Part shown: positions 1 to 12,983 of the stretch, one piece after another
How the letters are laid out: each line of letters opens with the position of its first letter
How positions within the stretch are numbered: the stretch's first letter is position 1
From: Atopsyche davidsoni
Taxonomy: Eukaryota > Arthropoda > Insecta > Trichoptera > Hydrobiosidae
DNA length: 64,000 nt
Reading direction: 5' to 3'
NCBI GenBank assembly: GCA_022113835.1
Contig: JAILWY010000009.1
Location: 9,400,001 to 9,464,000 of the forward strand
The notes under the pieces: model-generated
The model's database searches: none
The model's input: the letters and a program-made list of their open reading frames with translations, nothing else
Told to the model about the DNA's origin: nothing
Translations under genes and position numbers: made by a program

Positions 1-3000
1 TGCATAAATTATTCCCACACCCGAAGGTTACGGTACTAAATAAATAATCAATAGGTGTATATTGTTCAAAGTATTAATAATCAATAATTACATATATTTG
101 TAATAGCTTCTACAAAAATCACGCCTCTAACATCTAAAACACATGTAGGCTAGTTTTGCAACACGTTTTAGAGAAGAAACAATTTACAACATCTTTAATT
201 AAAAGGGCGAAAAATGTGTTGTATTTTTTCATTAAATTAGGTATCACGAACTATTTACATTATTAATGTTTGTACGAATTGCCTGGCCAAAAATAAGCGT
301 ATTTTTGTGCACATGTAGTATTTTTTTGGTATCTCTTGTAATATTGCGACTACCAGCTACGTGATAAACACTAATAATGTTTACCCACCACCATATGGCT
401 AGCGTAAGAAAACACAGCGGATTGAATACTGTGTCATATTAATGTAATTGCTTTGATCGGAAAGCTGTGCTGTGCTGTGTAAAATTATTTTGCCTTCTCA
501 AGAAATAAACAACAGAACAACTCTGATTCACTTTTTATACAAATCTAGTAATCACAGAAATTCAAAACAAAAGAACAAAAAAAATTCGTACATATTTAAT
601 TAGTTAAAAGATTTTATTTACAAAATTAAAATTGTATAGGGTGTTTCATTTAAATAAATATATTTTTTTTCATTCACTTACATAATTAAGCTTGTATGCC
701 AAATATAAAACGAGACTAAATATTTGAACGTGTTTTTATATGCATTGCTACAAATATAGTTTATTTCAATTTTTTCTCTCAACTCTGGTGAAATTTGGTG
801 CTTGATAAAGTTAATGTTAAAATGTTATATTTTGAGTCTTTAATTTGGCAGAGTATGGTATATGTCTTGGATTCAGTAAAGAGTGGGCCATCTTAGTCAC
901 ACGTATGAAAATCATCCTCTGAGAAAACTTCAATCAACACTAAATGATATATTTATGTAAATGCGACGCTGGCCAGCCGCTAAGGGCGCGCGCCATGAGC
1001 AACCCCTAGTGGCGGCATGATTCATGTTTTGAACTTTGAAGTAATTTTGAAATTCGCGCTCGTAATGGCCGTTATATATGGCCCGAATGCGAGTAATTTG
1101 CAGCTGTCAATAAGTAAGCCCGGCTAATCTACGAGCCTTTTTACGCCGCAGCTTCAACGTGTGCTGCTACCATAAAATTCCGATTAAATTATTTTTTAAC
1201 TGTATATAATTATCTCAGGGTAAAACGACCTGTGCGTTAAGAAATCAGAACGTAGATAAAAATGTAAAAAGGATTATAAAGCGAAGCTTATTGTTGTGTG
1301 TTGTGTGTAGGCTCGCCATTTAATTTATGGTAATATTTCTTGCCTGTAATTTGATATTATTATAAGTATCAGATATAATTTTATAACAAAGATCAAAATA
1401 TAAAGACGTCTTTGAGATTTATTGATATGGCGTCTTGAGGTCAAATATTTAACAGTAAATAACATAAGATCGTGGATTAAGTCATTACCCGTGTTAGATC
1501 ATCATATTTTTGCGGAAATAAATCAAAATATATCGTTATGATGTGATCATTCGAATAATAGTGCTCGGCATAACGATAAAATATGCTTATTAACCGAGAT
1601 AGGTATAAGACCACGATCGTTTTCCTGAAAATTAAAAACTCGATTGCAATTTTGGGTATCATGATAAAATTTAAAAAATTCAAACATAATATGTGAATTA
1701 TTATTATGATTTGAAATAGAATATTAAAGTTATACAACAAAAATAAAAATTATCGTTGCATAAACACCGATATGGACAAAAATAAAAATTAACGATCTGA
1801 TAAAATGGTCCACTTAAGTCTGTAAAAAATATATATTTCTACTGATAGATCAGATTAGTTTTATATTTCAACGTTTGCCTAAAAATAGCTATAGTACTAA
1901 ACCCAAAACGCAAAACACGTAATAAAATTAAATAAGCTTAATGACTTTCAAATAAGAAAATATACAAGATAAATTTTAAAGGATTTTTCTTGAAAATCTA
2001 GCAGTGTTTGTTCACGAACGTTTATTTTAACATACATCTGTTATTATAAATATAATTACGCAATAAATTACCATCAGTCATGTGGTCTAAGACACGTGTA
2101 AAGTAAGCGAATGTAACTTTGCTAATAATAGGCTTATTTTAAAGTTTCCCCCCACACGGCGGCGGTTCATAATATTACATTCTGCGGGAAAGGTAGACCA
2201 CTGAAATTAATAACGCGTCATCACTCATGTCAGCCGTCATGTGCCCTTACCTAGGGTATCTTCTGCCTGTTCAGCCAGCTAATTTGTAGGCGAGACAATT
2301 TTAAATTATACCTGTATTTAAATTTCTTAGAGAAAATTTTGAAATAATTAATTTTTACACCGATTGGAGGAAAATATTCAAAGAGCTTAAGTATTTTGTA
2401 TGACATTCCATAAACTGTTAAATTTATTGTTTTGTATACTGGTACAATAGCAGAAATACAGTGTCTCGAATAATGAGGCAAATACACTGACAGAAATAAA
2501 TATAATAAAATTTCCGTTACCAATAAAAGCGAGATAAGATTGCAAGTGGCGTCTTTTGGTAGCCGAACGCTGTTAAAATGAATATTTATGAAGCAACGAA
2601 TATTAAATTGAATTTAAATTCGTATTGGATGCGATAATATAACAATTTCAAGTGTCGTTCGTTGATAAGAATATAAAATAAGTTATAGCAATAATTTATT
2701 TGTTTATAAATTATTTTTAAAAGGTTTGTCATATTGCTTGATTTTATTTTGACATTAAATAACATAAATCGAGTTAAAGAGAGGTTTGCATAACACGTCA
2801 TATTATATGTTGAAAATTTCCTCTCATTGATAAGGTGATAAAAAGAAAAGAAGTTGTGTTGATGGTTTTAAAAGAACATCTTCTAAACACATTACTTTTT
2901 CAAACTTCAAGATAATATTAACATGCGTGCTGTGGTTTACTGTGAAGTTTAACTATCATGTTTGACATTTAAAATTGGTGGCATTTTAAACGAAAAACTA

Positions 3001-3200
3001 AACAAAGCGGCAAAGATAAATTGCGTACTTCGTTAAACTACAAGCCAACATAAACACACATGTGAGGTCAGAAAAATTTATAGAAAGATAATAAATACAA
3101 TACAATAATAAACTGTAGAAAAACAAGATTTTTAAAATTTTACTGTAATAGATTACTTTAGTAAATATAATTTACGAATTCAATAAACACCATGGGAATA
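1..3200. other. gene-free AT-rich stretch
   Basis: I see no credible gene here. The DNA is AT-rich with frequent stops in all frames. Two short GC-richer patches stand out, about 961-1020 (a run of GCGCGC next to CCAGCCGC) and 1075-1160. Open frames of 71-90 codons on the minus strand are made of AT-rich codons with no domain-like pattern. Confidence 0.6.
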
Positions 3201-3349
3201 ACGTTATTTAAAATTTAATGCGTTTTCTAGTCTGGCTACATTGAATCTATTCTGAGAAAGTCGACAGAATGGTAAATGCAAGTAATAATCATCGCATATA
3301 TCTGTCTGTCAAGTTTTCCACAAGTAATTTGAAATATTATCACTTTAAT

Positions 3350-3600
3350 ATATTCTAGGATTCCATCGGGCGATAGTGTTAAAATAAACACGCCGGAGAT
3401 ACTGCCGCACGAAACAATTTGCAGCCGAGGCGGCTTCTCTCTTGTACGGCCAATTTGTTCCGAGATCCAACACTCCGATAGCTGATTTATATCACGAGAT
3501 AAAGTATGTGATAAACTCCCCACTACGTGCAGTGTGTGAAAAAACATCGCTTTACACGGAGCATACAAGAAAATGCAAGCTCACCGTGCGCTGAATACCA
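3350..3600. promoter_or_regulatory. GC-richer island, possible regulatory block
   Basis: A block clearly richer in G+C than its surroundings. A minus-strand frame of 110 codons (3236-3568) runs through it, but only the middle part has balanced codons and no splice signals or domain frame it. I favour a non-coding, possibly regulatory, block. Function is inferred from composition alone. Confidence 0.2.
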
Positions 3601-4753
3601 CTTAGTACTAATAAGCACAAAACATTGGACTTTTCAATATATAAAAAACTTAATTTTTAATTTTTTTTTTAATTTTTACGCCTTATTTAAATAACAAACC
3701 AAACGTATAAAAGTTTTTATTAATCAAATAATTATTTTATAAAACGATTCAACGTTCAATTAAAAACTAAAAAATATAATAGTAGTTGTGGTGTTGAAAA
3801 TATTTCAAAGTTTTTTCTTAGTACGGCTTCAATGAACGTGAAGAAAGTAAATGTGAACATTTTTTTGAACTACCAATATAATTCAACTTAATGTAATTTC
3901 TCTCATCTTTTTTTCACATTCATGTATGTGTTACTCAGTGCGTAATCTCATCATCTCAGAATCGATTCACCTTCCTCCTATCAAGCACGCCTGAAGTGCT
4001 GCCGTACCCAGGTAGGTCAAAGAGCATTATTTAGTATATACGTTGCTGTGGTCATCAGTTACAGGAAGTGTTCCACAGATCTTGACACGAATAAAGTAAA
4101 AATTGATGGTTTGAAAAAGTTGAATGAAAAAAAAAACCAATGCTTACAATTTTTTCTCATTTTTAATACTTTCCAGGTAAAACAAAATAATTCATACTAT
4201 TTATTTGTTTAAAAAATATACATACATGATAGGTGCTATATTTATCTCAAAAATTATAAGGGTGCATTATAAAATATAGCATAATATTCAAAATGGATAT
4301 ATAGTGGTGTTTGCTTCCGAAATAGCTAAAAGGTCAAAAAGAAAATGTTTCTATGAATTTATAGATTGCAAGATTATTTTACGAGCCTTTCATGGAATAT
4401 TAAATATTATTTTAAGTCGTGGGAAAGTAACATATAATGAATGAAATAATATTCAAACATGCTATGGTGCGCGTCTTTAGATTTCTCATTTAGATGTGAG
4501 TATTAAAGAATATAGGCGGATGTGTATAATAAATTGTAAGCGTTTACTAAGGTTACGCTGTGGAAATAATTAATTATGTTTTACGGAATCAAACTCTGAC
4601 AATAAACGTATTGGTAGGATAGCTCAAATCTAGAACAAAATTAATGAGCACTTAAGCATCATAGATAAATCATATTATTATACACATGATTTACAACAAA
4701 AGGTGGGTGGCTGAGTGTTTATATTCATCAGGAATGGCCGATAGCTGGTTAAG

Positions 4754-4773
4754 TCAAGATTCTAGAATCTTGA
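4754..4773. repeat. perfect 20-bp palindrome
   Basis: The half-site TCAAGATTCT is followed without spacer by its exact reverse complement. It sits in AT-rich DNA with no neighbouring gene. It could be a dimer binding site or a chance palindrome. Confidence 0.9.
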
Positions 4774-5118
4774 ATATTTTAAAAAACCTAACATTTATTA
4801 TCATATATATACAATAAGCACGAAAATTTAAAAACTATCATTTATAAATGTATGATTTTGTAAAATTTCATATTAAAAAAAAAAATTCTCCTTTAACATC
4901 TTTTAAATTTTAACCAACATTTAAAAACAGTTAACAAAATAATATATGCGAAATTAAAATAAAATCAACAATTATTTTTGTATTTAAAGTGTAAATAAAT
5001 TTTTTTGGGACAACTTAAACTTAAAATACTTATAAATTATATTGTTATATAAATAAAATTTTCACCAAAAAAAACCTCGCAAGGGCTTATTTATTATTAA
5101 ATAAAAAAATTGTATAGT

Positions 5119-5154
5119 TTCATATGATATACTAAATTCATATGATATACTTAA
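5119..5154. repeat. two-copy tandem duplication, 18-bp unit
   Basis: The unit TTCATATGATATACTAAA is followed at once by a copy differing only near its end (CTTAA in place of CTAAA). It is probably a replication-slippage product. Confidence 0.85.
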
Positions 5155-6519
5155 TTCTAAATATAACTATAAACATAATGTTTGTAAAGATGCAGGATTA
5201 TAAACATTTTATAACTGGAACTCTTTAAAATATAAATCATGTCTATTAAAACAGCTATTCAAAAAAGGCAGTATTCTCAGAAAGAAAATATTTCAAATAC
5301 TTGACGTCTTATTTATGGGTGCTTTGCGGTTTTGCTAAATAAACTAACCATCATCATAAACATGTTGATATATTTCGGTACATCAGAGAACACACGTGGG
5401 AGGGTTGGGACTGGGTCTGATGTAGCGTCCACTTTCTGAACATACAATCAACCTCTGTCGTTTTAATCGCTTATTGTACAAACTGATACAAACTTATTAA
5501 TGTGTTTATGATATAAACTTATTGATTTTTTAGATTCAATAATACTCGCGATTAAAAATATTTTAAATCATTAGATACTTTATTAAAACGTGATGCAACA
5601 ACAATTTTTTTTGCTGCTACTGGACATATGCTTAAAGCTTTCAATTAATTTGGTTTCTTATATCATAGAAATTTACCTGAATAAAATAATATTTAAATCA
5701 CGCTTAGTGAAGTGTATTTATGCGTGGAGTTACTTTTAATGTAGATAGGTCATACATTTCAGACAACAATAACTAACGTCATTTAGATAGAATGACAGTG
5801 TCGACAAACTATTTTCTTTGTCAATTATTTTTCATAAGATACAACTAATCCTTTGCCGATGTGGGTGACTTAAGCCATATCAAATATCTCTAACTAATAA
5901 TTCTATGAATGGTCCTGTGATTTTGTCCTGAAGCCGGGCAGTTTTTTGCTGTTATACCCAATAATGGCAATATATTTCTTTAAATAGAGATGGCTAAAAA
6001 TACAATGCTTTTCATTAACAATTTGTTTTAAAGTAACAACAAACCTTGCAATATCACTGATAAGGTTTTTTTTTCAAATAAAATAATTTTATAGTATAAT
6101 GATTGATCTGAATTGAATATCGTTCTAATTTAAAGTGAAAAATTGTGATTATTATAAAGTGATTTTTATATACCATTGTTTGCTGCGAGGGTTTACGCAT
6201 TGCAATGTCTAGGCTAATTGCTAGGCCAATAGAGGTGCAACCGAGAATATGCATTGACTACCAACATGCTAATTGGAAGCTAAGTATTGTAGCCCACAGT
6301 GATATCCCGGCATATTGACTAAGCACTCGGTGCGAATTCCAAACACGCCATTGTTCGGATACAAATTGAAATGAAATGTGAATTTCAAATTGAAAAAATG
6401 AAGTGACAAGCGGTAATTGAAAATGACAGTGGGTTTATTGGTTTTGATAAAAAAATCGAATATATTTCTCAATAAATTATTTTGAAACACTGCCAATTTG
6501 CTCCGACTTCTCGTGACAA

Positions 6520-6715
6520 TAGGCTGATCTTATTTAATAATAAGAAAAAAGGGGAATTGGTAAAATAAAATTTACGTAAATGCGGAATTTAAGGCAGTGG
6601 CTGGTAGCCGGAAGTACGGGCGAATTAGTAAGACTGGCTCAGGATACATATGCGTTCAGTGAAATGGTCGCCAGCCTACTTTGAGAAAAGACACTCGAAG
6701 AAAAAGATTATTTAA
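6520..6715 (+). pseudogene. 3' tail of a non-LTR retrotransposon ORF (copy A)
   Basis: Frame 6547-6684 reads KRGIGKIKFT, then an in-frame TAA at 6577-6579, then MRNLRQWL and ELVRLAQD, ending at a TGA at 6682-6684. The order GKRGxGRK, then W-x-RN-[IL]-R-x-W, then a [DE]LxRLAxDR-type helix is typical of the extreme C-terminus of insect LINE reverse-transcriptase polyproteins (family knowledge). The second copy at 19740-20034 shares the same reading frame and residues, which rules out chance. The stretch after the stop (GAAAAGA followed by GAAGAA-type sequence) is also shared. It is a dead, 5'-truncated remnant: no RT catalytic region is present, and the internal stop blocks translation. Confidence 0.75.
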
Positions 6716-7539
6716 TAATAGTGAAAAAATTTCAACAATTTAATATACTGTTTTCTGACTAATAAAATAGAGGTTTTTTAAATCTAAAAATTTAAATTAA
6801 AAAATCTAAAAATTATGCTGGGCCAAAAAGAATTTAAAAAATACAAATATATAGATACTTCTTGAAGTATTCAATTAAGATAGATAGTAACCCAATAAAA
6901 TATTTTTAGCGAATTGTTTTTACTACAAAATTTGAGTAGAAATTTGATTTTATGTAAAAACGGGGAATTTTTTTTTTGCCAGCTGTAATAAAATTCTTTC
7001 CAACAATCTGGTGTCTGGGTCACATGTCATCAACTTTTATTTTATAAATCTATCAAATCTTAAGTTAAAATCATAGAGTGTATTTCTGCATGAACGTCGT
7101 GCTTCGTAAAAAGATAATTTGTATAAAAATGATTTCGACATAAAAAAAACTAGGAGAAGATTTTGTAATTCTATTTATCCTCTCGGTAGCAGAATAATTA
7201 ATTAAGTAAAAACTGGTCATTACACAGAGTATTTATGTGTGTAATTATTTAAGTATTCATTTCTCATACGAAAAATATTAGGCAATAAAATTTTAGACCG
7301 ATGTCATCGAAGTTTTGGTTATCAAACGAATATAACTTTTCACAATATTCTTTAGTAAGCTGGTAGATTGCATTAATTGCGATGCACGATTTATAAACCA
7401 CCTCATAGATGAGTCTATCGATTAATCATTGAAACATTATTACTTAATATCAAAAATGCTTTCTCATCATCGAAGGTACATTATCACAATACTCAATAAT
7501 CACGTAAGTCCACACTATCCGATCAAATAAAACTCCGAC
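6716..7539. other. gene-free AT-rich stretch
   Basis: AT-rich DNA after the LINE tail. I see no gene, tRNA-like fold or repeat beyond short homopolymer runs. Confidence 0.55.
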
Positions 7540-7765
7540 ACCCACGACGGCGGTGCTCCAGCGTCATTTCCCGTGGCGTACGATATAACCCCTCCTCCCG
7601 TTGAGAGAGCGGGTTAATTGATAATCCAGGTTGATTGTCACGATGGCTGAATTACCACTTGCCATCAGATCAGTGCCCGTTGAAGTGTTCGCAAACATTT
7701 CCACACACAACACCGGTAGCGCAAGCGGGCACTATAATTATATAGCCCTCGCGGCGTGATTAACT
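7540..7765. promoter_or_regulatory. GC-richer island with homeodomain-type motifs
   Basis: This block stands out from its AT-rich surroundings. It contains GGTTAATTGATAATCC, with TAAT-core and GATA/TAATCC-like motifs, and a later TAATTA inside AT-rich sequence. There is no long open frame in it. An enhancer-like conserved block is my inference from composition and motif density only. Confidence 0.25.
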
Positions 7766-10700
7766 TTCATAAATATATTACTAGCTAAAGAGTGGTGTGA
7801 TTACATGAAAAGAGATAATTTCATTATTGGAAACAGCTCTTCAATTTGTGAGAAGACCTTAAGGTATTATTATAGGATATTATTTTTAAGTCGATCGCTG
7901 TTTCGCACATGCGAGGGCATGACTTTTTCTCTCTTACTTGGGATATAGTGTATTTTTTTCAAACTTATGAGATGTAAATGATTTAAATGATTCTGAGTTT
8001 TATTCTATTTATAACCTTATTTCTAATAACATAGCCATCCTGAAGTATTTTAAATGTCTTTTTAAAAATAATTTTTATAACCAAATAAATCCTACTTTTC
8101 TACAAAGATAAAAGTTTACATGACGTTCATATGCTTGCATTATATGGTTAAACGTTTCTTTTGAATTACAAAAAATGTTTATTATCTGTTTTCAATCATT
8201 AAATTGATGAAATGTATGATAAAATATGCAGCAATGCACTTAAAGCAAGCATGTATTAATTACACATATTTAACAGTCAAATAAAGGCTTCTTTATTAGC
8301 TGTCAGTAAAACTCTGAGTGCATTAATCCTATAATATTATTTACACTACACTGCACGTACCGTGTACTTAAACATATCATACCTGGGCACGAGGTCCGCT
8401 AGTTCCTGGCGCGTGGGACGACAGGTACGCTGGTCTCTCATAAAATACTAAACTTCTCTTGATTACTGCTATTAAAAATATTTAATAGAACCTGGTCAAC
8501 CGTTACAACACGCTTCAGTTCATCTAGTAATCAGCAGAACCAACTCTGGATGTTGCATATTAATTTTGATTGAAATTATTCTTATCTCCCGTTTAATATA
8601 ATAAGGCTCTTATGTATTTAAAAAAAATGAAATTAAGAATACACTACTTGTTTCTTGCATATTAAGTCGCGTCGCTTTATTTTGAGTTTATTTCGCAGCT
8701 TCGTTATGTAGTCATTTTCAAAAATACGAAGATAGCTTTAAGATCGAATGGTTAAATTATTATTATTAACTCCAAAAATTGTGATAGATTCATTTAATTT
8801 TAAATAACATTTTGTGTTTATAAATTCTTCAAACCTTGACCAAAATAGAACCAGATAAATTAAAAAATATATATTTTATTTTAATTTATTTTTATACAAT
8901 CTGGGAGATAGATTTTAATCTAAATTGATTAAACGTTAAATCCTTATTACAGGCTCTATTAGTTAAAACCAAAAAAAAACCATACTTTTACTAACATTTT
9001 TAAAATAAATTAAAATTTTCGGCGATATGCTATTGCTTTGAAACTAAGCATTATTAAGTATGACGTTTTTATGACTAAATAATTCAAACACTAGGCATCG
9101 AAATAAAAAAAATGTTTTAGTTAAAACTCTTTAAATTAAAAAAAACTTGTAGTTACATAAAAGCTTATTTATAAAAAAATATTTTATACGCCTTAAAATT
9201 AGTTATTTTAATTTTTAATTAAAAATATACATATATATTATTGTTATAAAATCGATGTGACATATTTATTGTAGGTATACATTCTCGATATCAAATTTGC
9301 AAGATAAAGGCAATTTTACAATTCAAATGCGTGGGATATCGCCATCAAAATTCAAAACACTGTATGCGATTTTATTTATAAAATAATTCACAATCTCAGA
9401 TAGTGGTTTATATACAACAAACATTTTACAAACAGCAAATTTTGTTTTTTCAGCACATCAATTTGAATTAATTTTGACACCTTGATACGTAAAAAATGTG
9501 AATATTTGATTAAAAAAATGAAAATACATTTACAACGCTTCATTTTCGAACGCTCTCTTAATGAAGTTTTATTGCCCCACAGCAGATAAAGGGAGTCTAA
9601 GGCTGGCGAATAAATCAACTGAATAATGAAAGCGCCCGTAGCGGCGCGCGTAACTGCGACTCGGGGATACGAGGCGTAGGCACTATTGTCTCCCTCGCCG
9701 TGATTTAAGCAGTGTTGTTTTACTATTTCAATTCGAAATAATCCGGCACCTGAATGCTTGAATGAACGCCTGGTATTTTATTGAATAGTTTTGTCGGGGT
9801 ACATAAATTCAGAGATTACTGTAACATGAGTTTTGAGAAAGGTATCGCTGCCTTTGTGGGGTGCTGCTACAAGTAAGAACGTTATTTATGTTGGTCGGAT
9901 TTGACTTGAAACCTGACCGTGCGTTGATGTCTTTCCCTACAATTTTATTATTTTCTTCAATGACTTACAGCACTTAAGAAAAGTTAAAAGTAAAGGAGAA
10001 TGGTATAAAACATTTTTAGTAAATTTTATATAATAAGATAAAAAAATTTAATTCATCTAATAAAATAAAGCGTAATTACGAATTGACAGATCCCTCTGTC
10101 AAGTGACACAGAAAGGAAATTATTCCTCAACTATTACGTTCTTATTTTTTTTTTTATTCATTTCAAATTTATTACAACATTATCTTGAATTGATCCAGGA
10201 ATGTAATTTTATTGATTGATTTTGAGAATATCAAAGCCCTGTTAATTATTCATACAATTTTTTCAAATCTAACAGATCAGTGTTAAAAAACAAACAATTT
10301 TATATTATTAGTATGATTATTGCTAACGCATTCTTTTTTATACAAATGTTTGAATATGTTTTTGAAATACTTAAGAACCATTATGTCTTTTTAACTTTGC
10401 CGAAACTGATTTATTTTTTATGCGTGTTTTTTTTCCAATTTAAATATAAAAGTAATTTGATAAACTAGCACAATGAGAAAAAAACACTCTTTCGGCAGAA
10501 TAATTGCCCGTAAATTATAAATTATTCAAATGGTTGTCAATTCTACAATGACAACGCACAGTGCCGCTGTTATATCATTATTAGAGTCAAAAATGTCATG
10601 AGCTTAATGTCGCGGCTATTGTGTTTCGAAACAAAGATAATTGAATGTAGCAATAAGTGGTAGGATCAAAATGATGTATATCCACGAATGAATATATTGT

Positions 10701-12639
10701 CTAGCCCACGCGTTTTTTTTATTGACATGACTTTTTTATTGTCTGCTGTGTTATATATGTGGCGCCCCTTGATGATGAAAAATAGCACCTACATCTTTTG
10801 TGAGCAATGATTTTGCAAAAATGTTGCTATTTCCGGTGTTGAGCATTTTTCAATGCCGCATTTTAAGAAATTATTGTAATTTATTTACTTAAATATAATT
10901 TAATGAATTAATTTTTTTCAATAATGTTATTTAAATACTTGATAAACGATTTATAGACATTGCGTGATTAATGCGCTGTTTATTTTGAACCAATGAACAT
11001 ATAATTCATCTTTTGATAAATTTACTTATTTATAACCAACTTTTATATATATATATTTCCAATAATTATTTTATGAAGTCAAATTGAGTAATGCACTTCT
11101 ACTAAATCATAGAATTAAAAAAAAAAAAAAACGATTTCATCAATTTTTGTACATAGCCACTAATATTATTTGATTAATATGTAATTTTGAAAGCATGTAT
11201 AAATTCTGCTTTCATAAATTACCTCTATTCCCTAATAAAACATTTATAAAAATTAAAGATCCTTTATCTTTTTGAAATAAAACAAACAAAGCGCGGTAAG
11301 ATTTTTTGTGTTTGTGTAAAGCTTTATTTTAAATCGCGTACAAAAAATGCTATAGGCAAAAGGGTTTAATTAGTTTCGAGAAATACATTTTTTTGTGTTT
11401 GTATAAGACATATTAAATACAATCTAGAAATCTGAGAACTATTGTTTATTCGTTCTGACAGGGGCTTACTAAGTACAGTTTAATATCCCGGGGCATATTA
11501 AAACCATTAATCTGGAGCAGGTAGAACCGCAACCATAACTCATTCCTTGCTAACGTTTTACTGTCAGATGTGGTGTAATGTGAACAGGTTAGAAAAAAGA
11601 TCTGAAACATTGTTTTTTTAACCCTAAAAATACTCAAATATCCATTTCCAGAGCTTGGTGTTGAATAAAAGAAATATATATTTTAACACATTGCATTAAA
11701 AAAAATAATTTATTCTAAGATCAAACATGACCATGACTCTTTTGGGTATGGAAAACGTTTATTTAATTTACATCACTTGATTGAACCAAGCCACCTTGTA
11801 AAATTAAAATATATAATAATGTAAATGTATGTTTACCATCCTACTAGTTTTTTTTAATTAGCTATTTATTGATAAATAGTCTGTCGTTTATAGGCAACTA
11901 AAAGATAAATTTTGTTAAATGTGATGTTTTAAGTGTGGTATTGTCTGTATTTGGCCAACTATTTTTATACGCAACATTCGCTTAAAACTTTTATTTTTTT
12001 AAATATTTATCGTGTATGCAATATGTATAAACATAAGCAAAACAAAGATTAGTGTACTTTTTGGAGCAAATTATTGGCAGTTCTGATTATATATTTTTAT
12101 TAATATTTTGAACAGATGCCTTTCAAATGAGAATGAAGTGAAATTTTCAAGAAAATATGAAATCATTAGTTTTGAAAGTATATTAGTTAAAATAAAAAAA
12201 ATGCTCTTTCATATGACTGTAATATTATCAAGTTTTGCCAATTTTTTGATCAAACACATACAAAACGATTAAACATATATTATTTTGAATAAATATCTAG
12301 CGTACGTTGCTTGCCAGCTAATGTGTAAAAATGTATTTATTTAAATTTAAAAGATAAGGATAAAAAGTTTAATTTTGAAAATATATATTTTTACAAAACG
12401 AAACGATATAAAAGACATAAAGGAAAGTTTATTTTTTTTAAAAATAATAATGCTGTTTATTTTCTTATATCATACGATCTTTATATTTTTTAGTATTAAA
12501 TCATAGCTTGTTTATCATTAAATGTAATAAATGTTGTTGCTCAATGGTTGGAAAAGTTTATAAATTTAACAAAAAATTTAAATTATAAATTAGTTAAATT
12601 AAAAATGTTGTATTTTAACAGCCCTTAATCACTGGCAGT
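7766..12639. other. gene-free AT-rich stretch
   Basis: Almost uniform AT-rich DNA. The only GC-richer patch is about 9625-9705 (GCGGCGCGCG). Open frames of 60-76 codons at 9388-9618, 10280-10468 and 11446-11637 have AT-driven composition (Phe, Ile, Lys, Tyr) and no domain signature. I regard them as chance. Confidence 0.6.
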
Positions 12640-12790
12640 TATCATATTTTCACGTAGCAATTTCAACTGCAACGCACGAGCAAGTCGCACTGCATTACCG
12701 TCGTCTTTACTCCGGGCTAGGGCCTCGACGCCTCAACAACACGTTGTATGAGCAAGGCTTCAGCGGCGATAACAAAAGGGAACATTAATA
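12640..12790. promoter_or_regulatory. GC-richer island
   Basis: A short block of mixed composition with several CpG dinucleotides between AT-rich flanks and just upstream of the long AT microsatellite. It has no open frame of note. A regulatory role is only inferred. Confidence 0.2.
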
Positions 12791-12898
12791 AAACCACCTC
12801 TGTTTGTATTCCCTTGTTTTAATTTATGTCACTATTCTTCTATATCAAATGTCCTGTAATTGTGATATGGCACAGTCATCAGATTTTTTCATTCCACT

Positions 12899-12901
<3 letters not shown>

Positions 12902-12980
<79 letters not shown>
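12902..12980. repeat. (AT)n microsatellite, 79 bp
   Basis: An uninterrupted AT dinucleotide run of about 39.5 units, the longest simple repeat in the window. A 60-codon frame across it encodes only alternating Tyr-Ile and is an artefact. Length is likely polymorphic and may be misassembled. Confidence 0.98.

Positions 12981-12983
<3 letters not shown>

Larger units (their letters stand above)
3601..6519. other. gene-free AT-rich stretch
   Basis: AT-rich DNA without a credible gene. It holds a perfect 20-bp palindrome at 4754-4773 and an 18-bp tandem duplication at 5119-5154, listed separately. A slightly GC-richer patch near 5395-5460 has no recognisable identity. Confidence 0.6.

Noticed and set aside
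1477..1740. 87-codon minus frame rich in Ile, Phe and Tyr
   Set aside because: Hydrophobic appearance comes from AT-rich codons. No membrane-protein family is recognisable. The same applies to 2251-2523 and 2586-2801.
3236..3568. 110-codon minus frame
   Set aside because: No domain, no splice signals, and much of it is AT-driven codons. Kept only as a GC-richer block.
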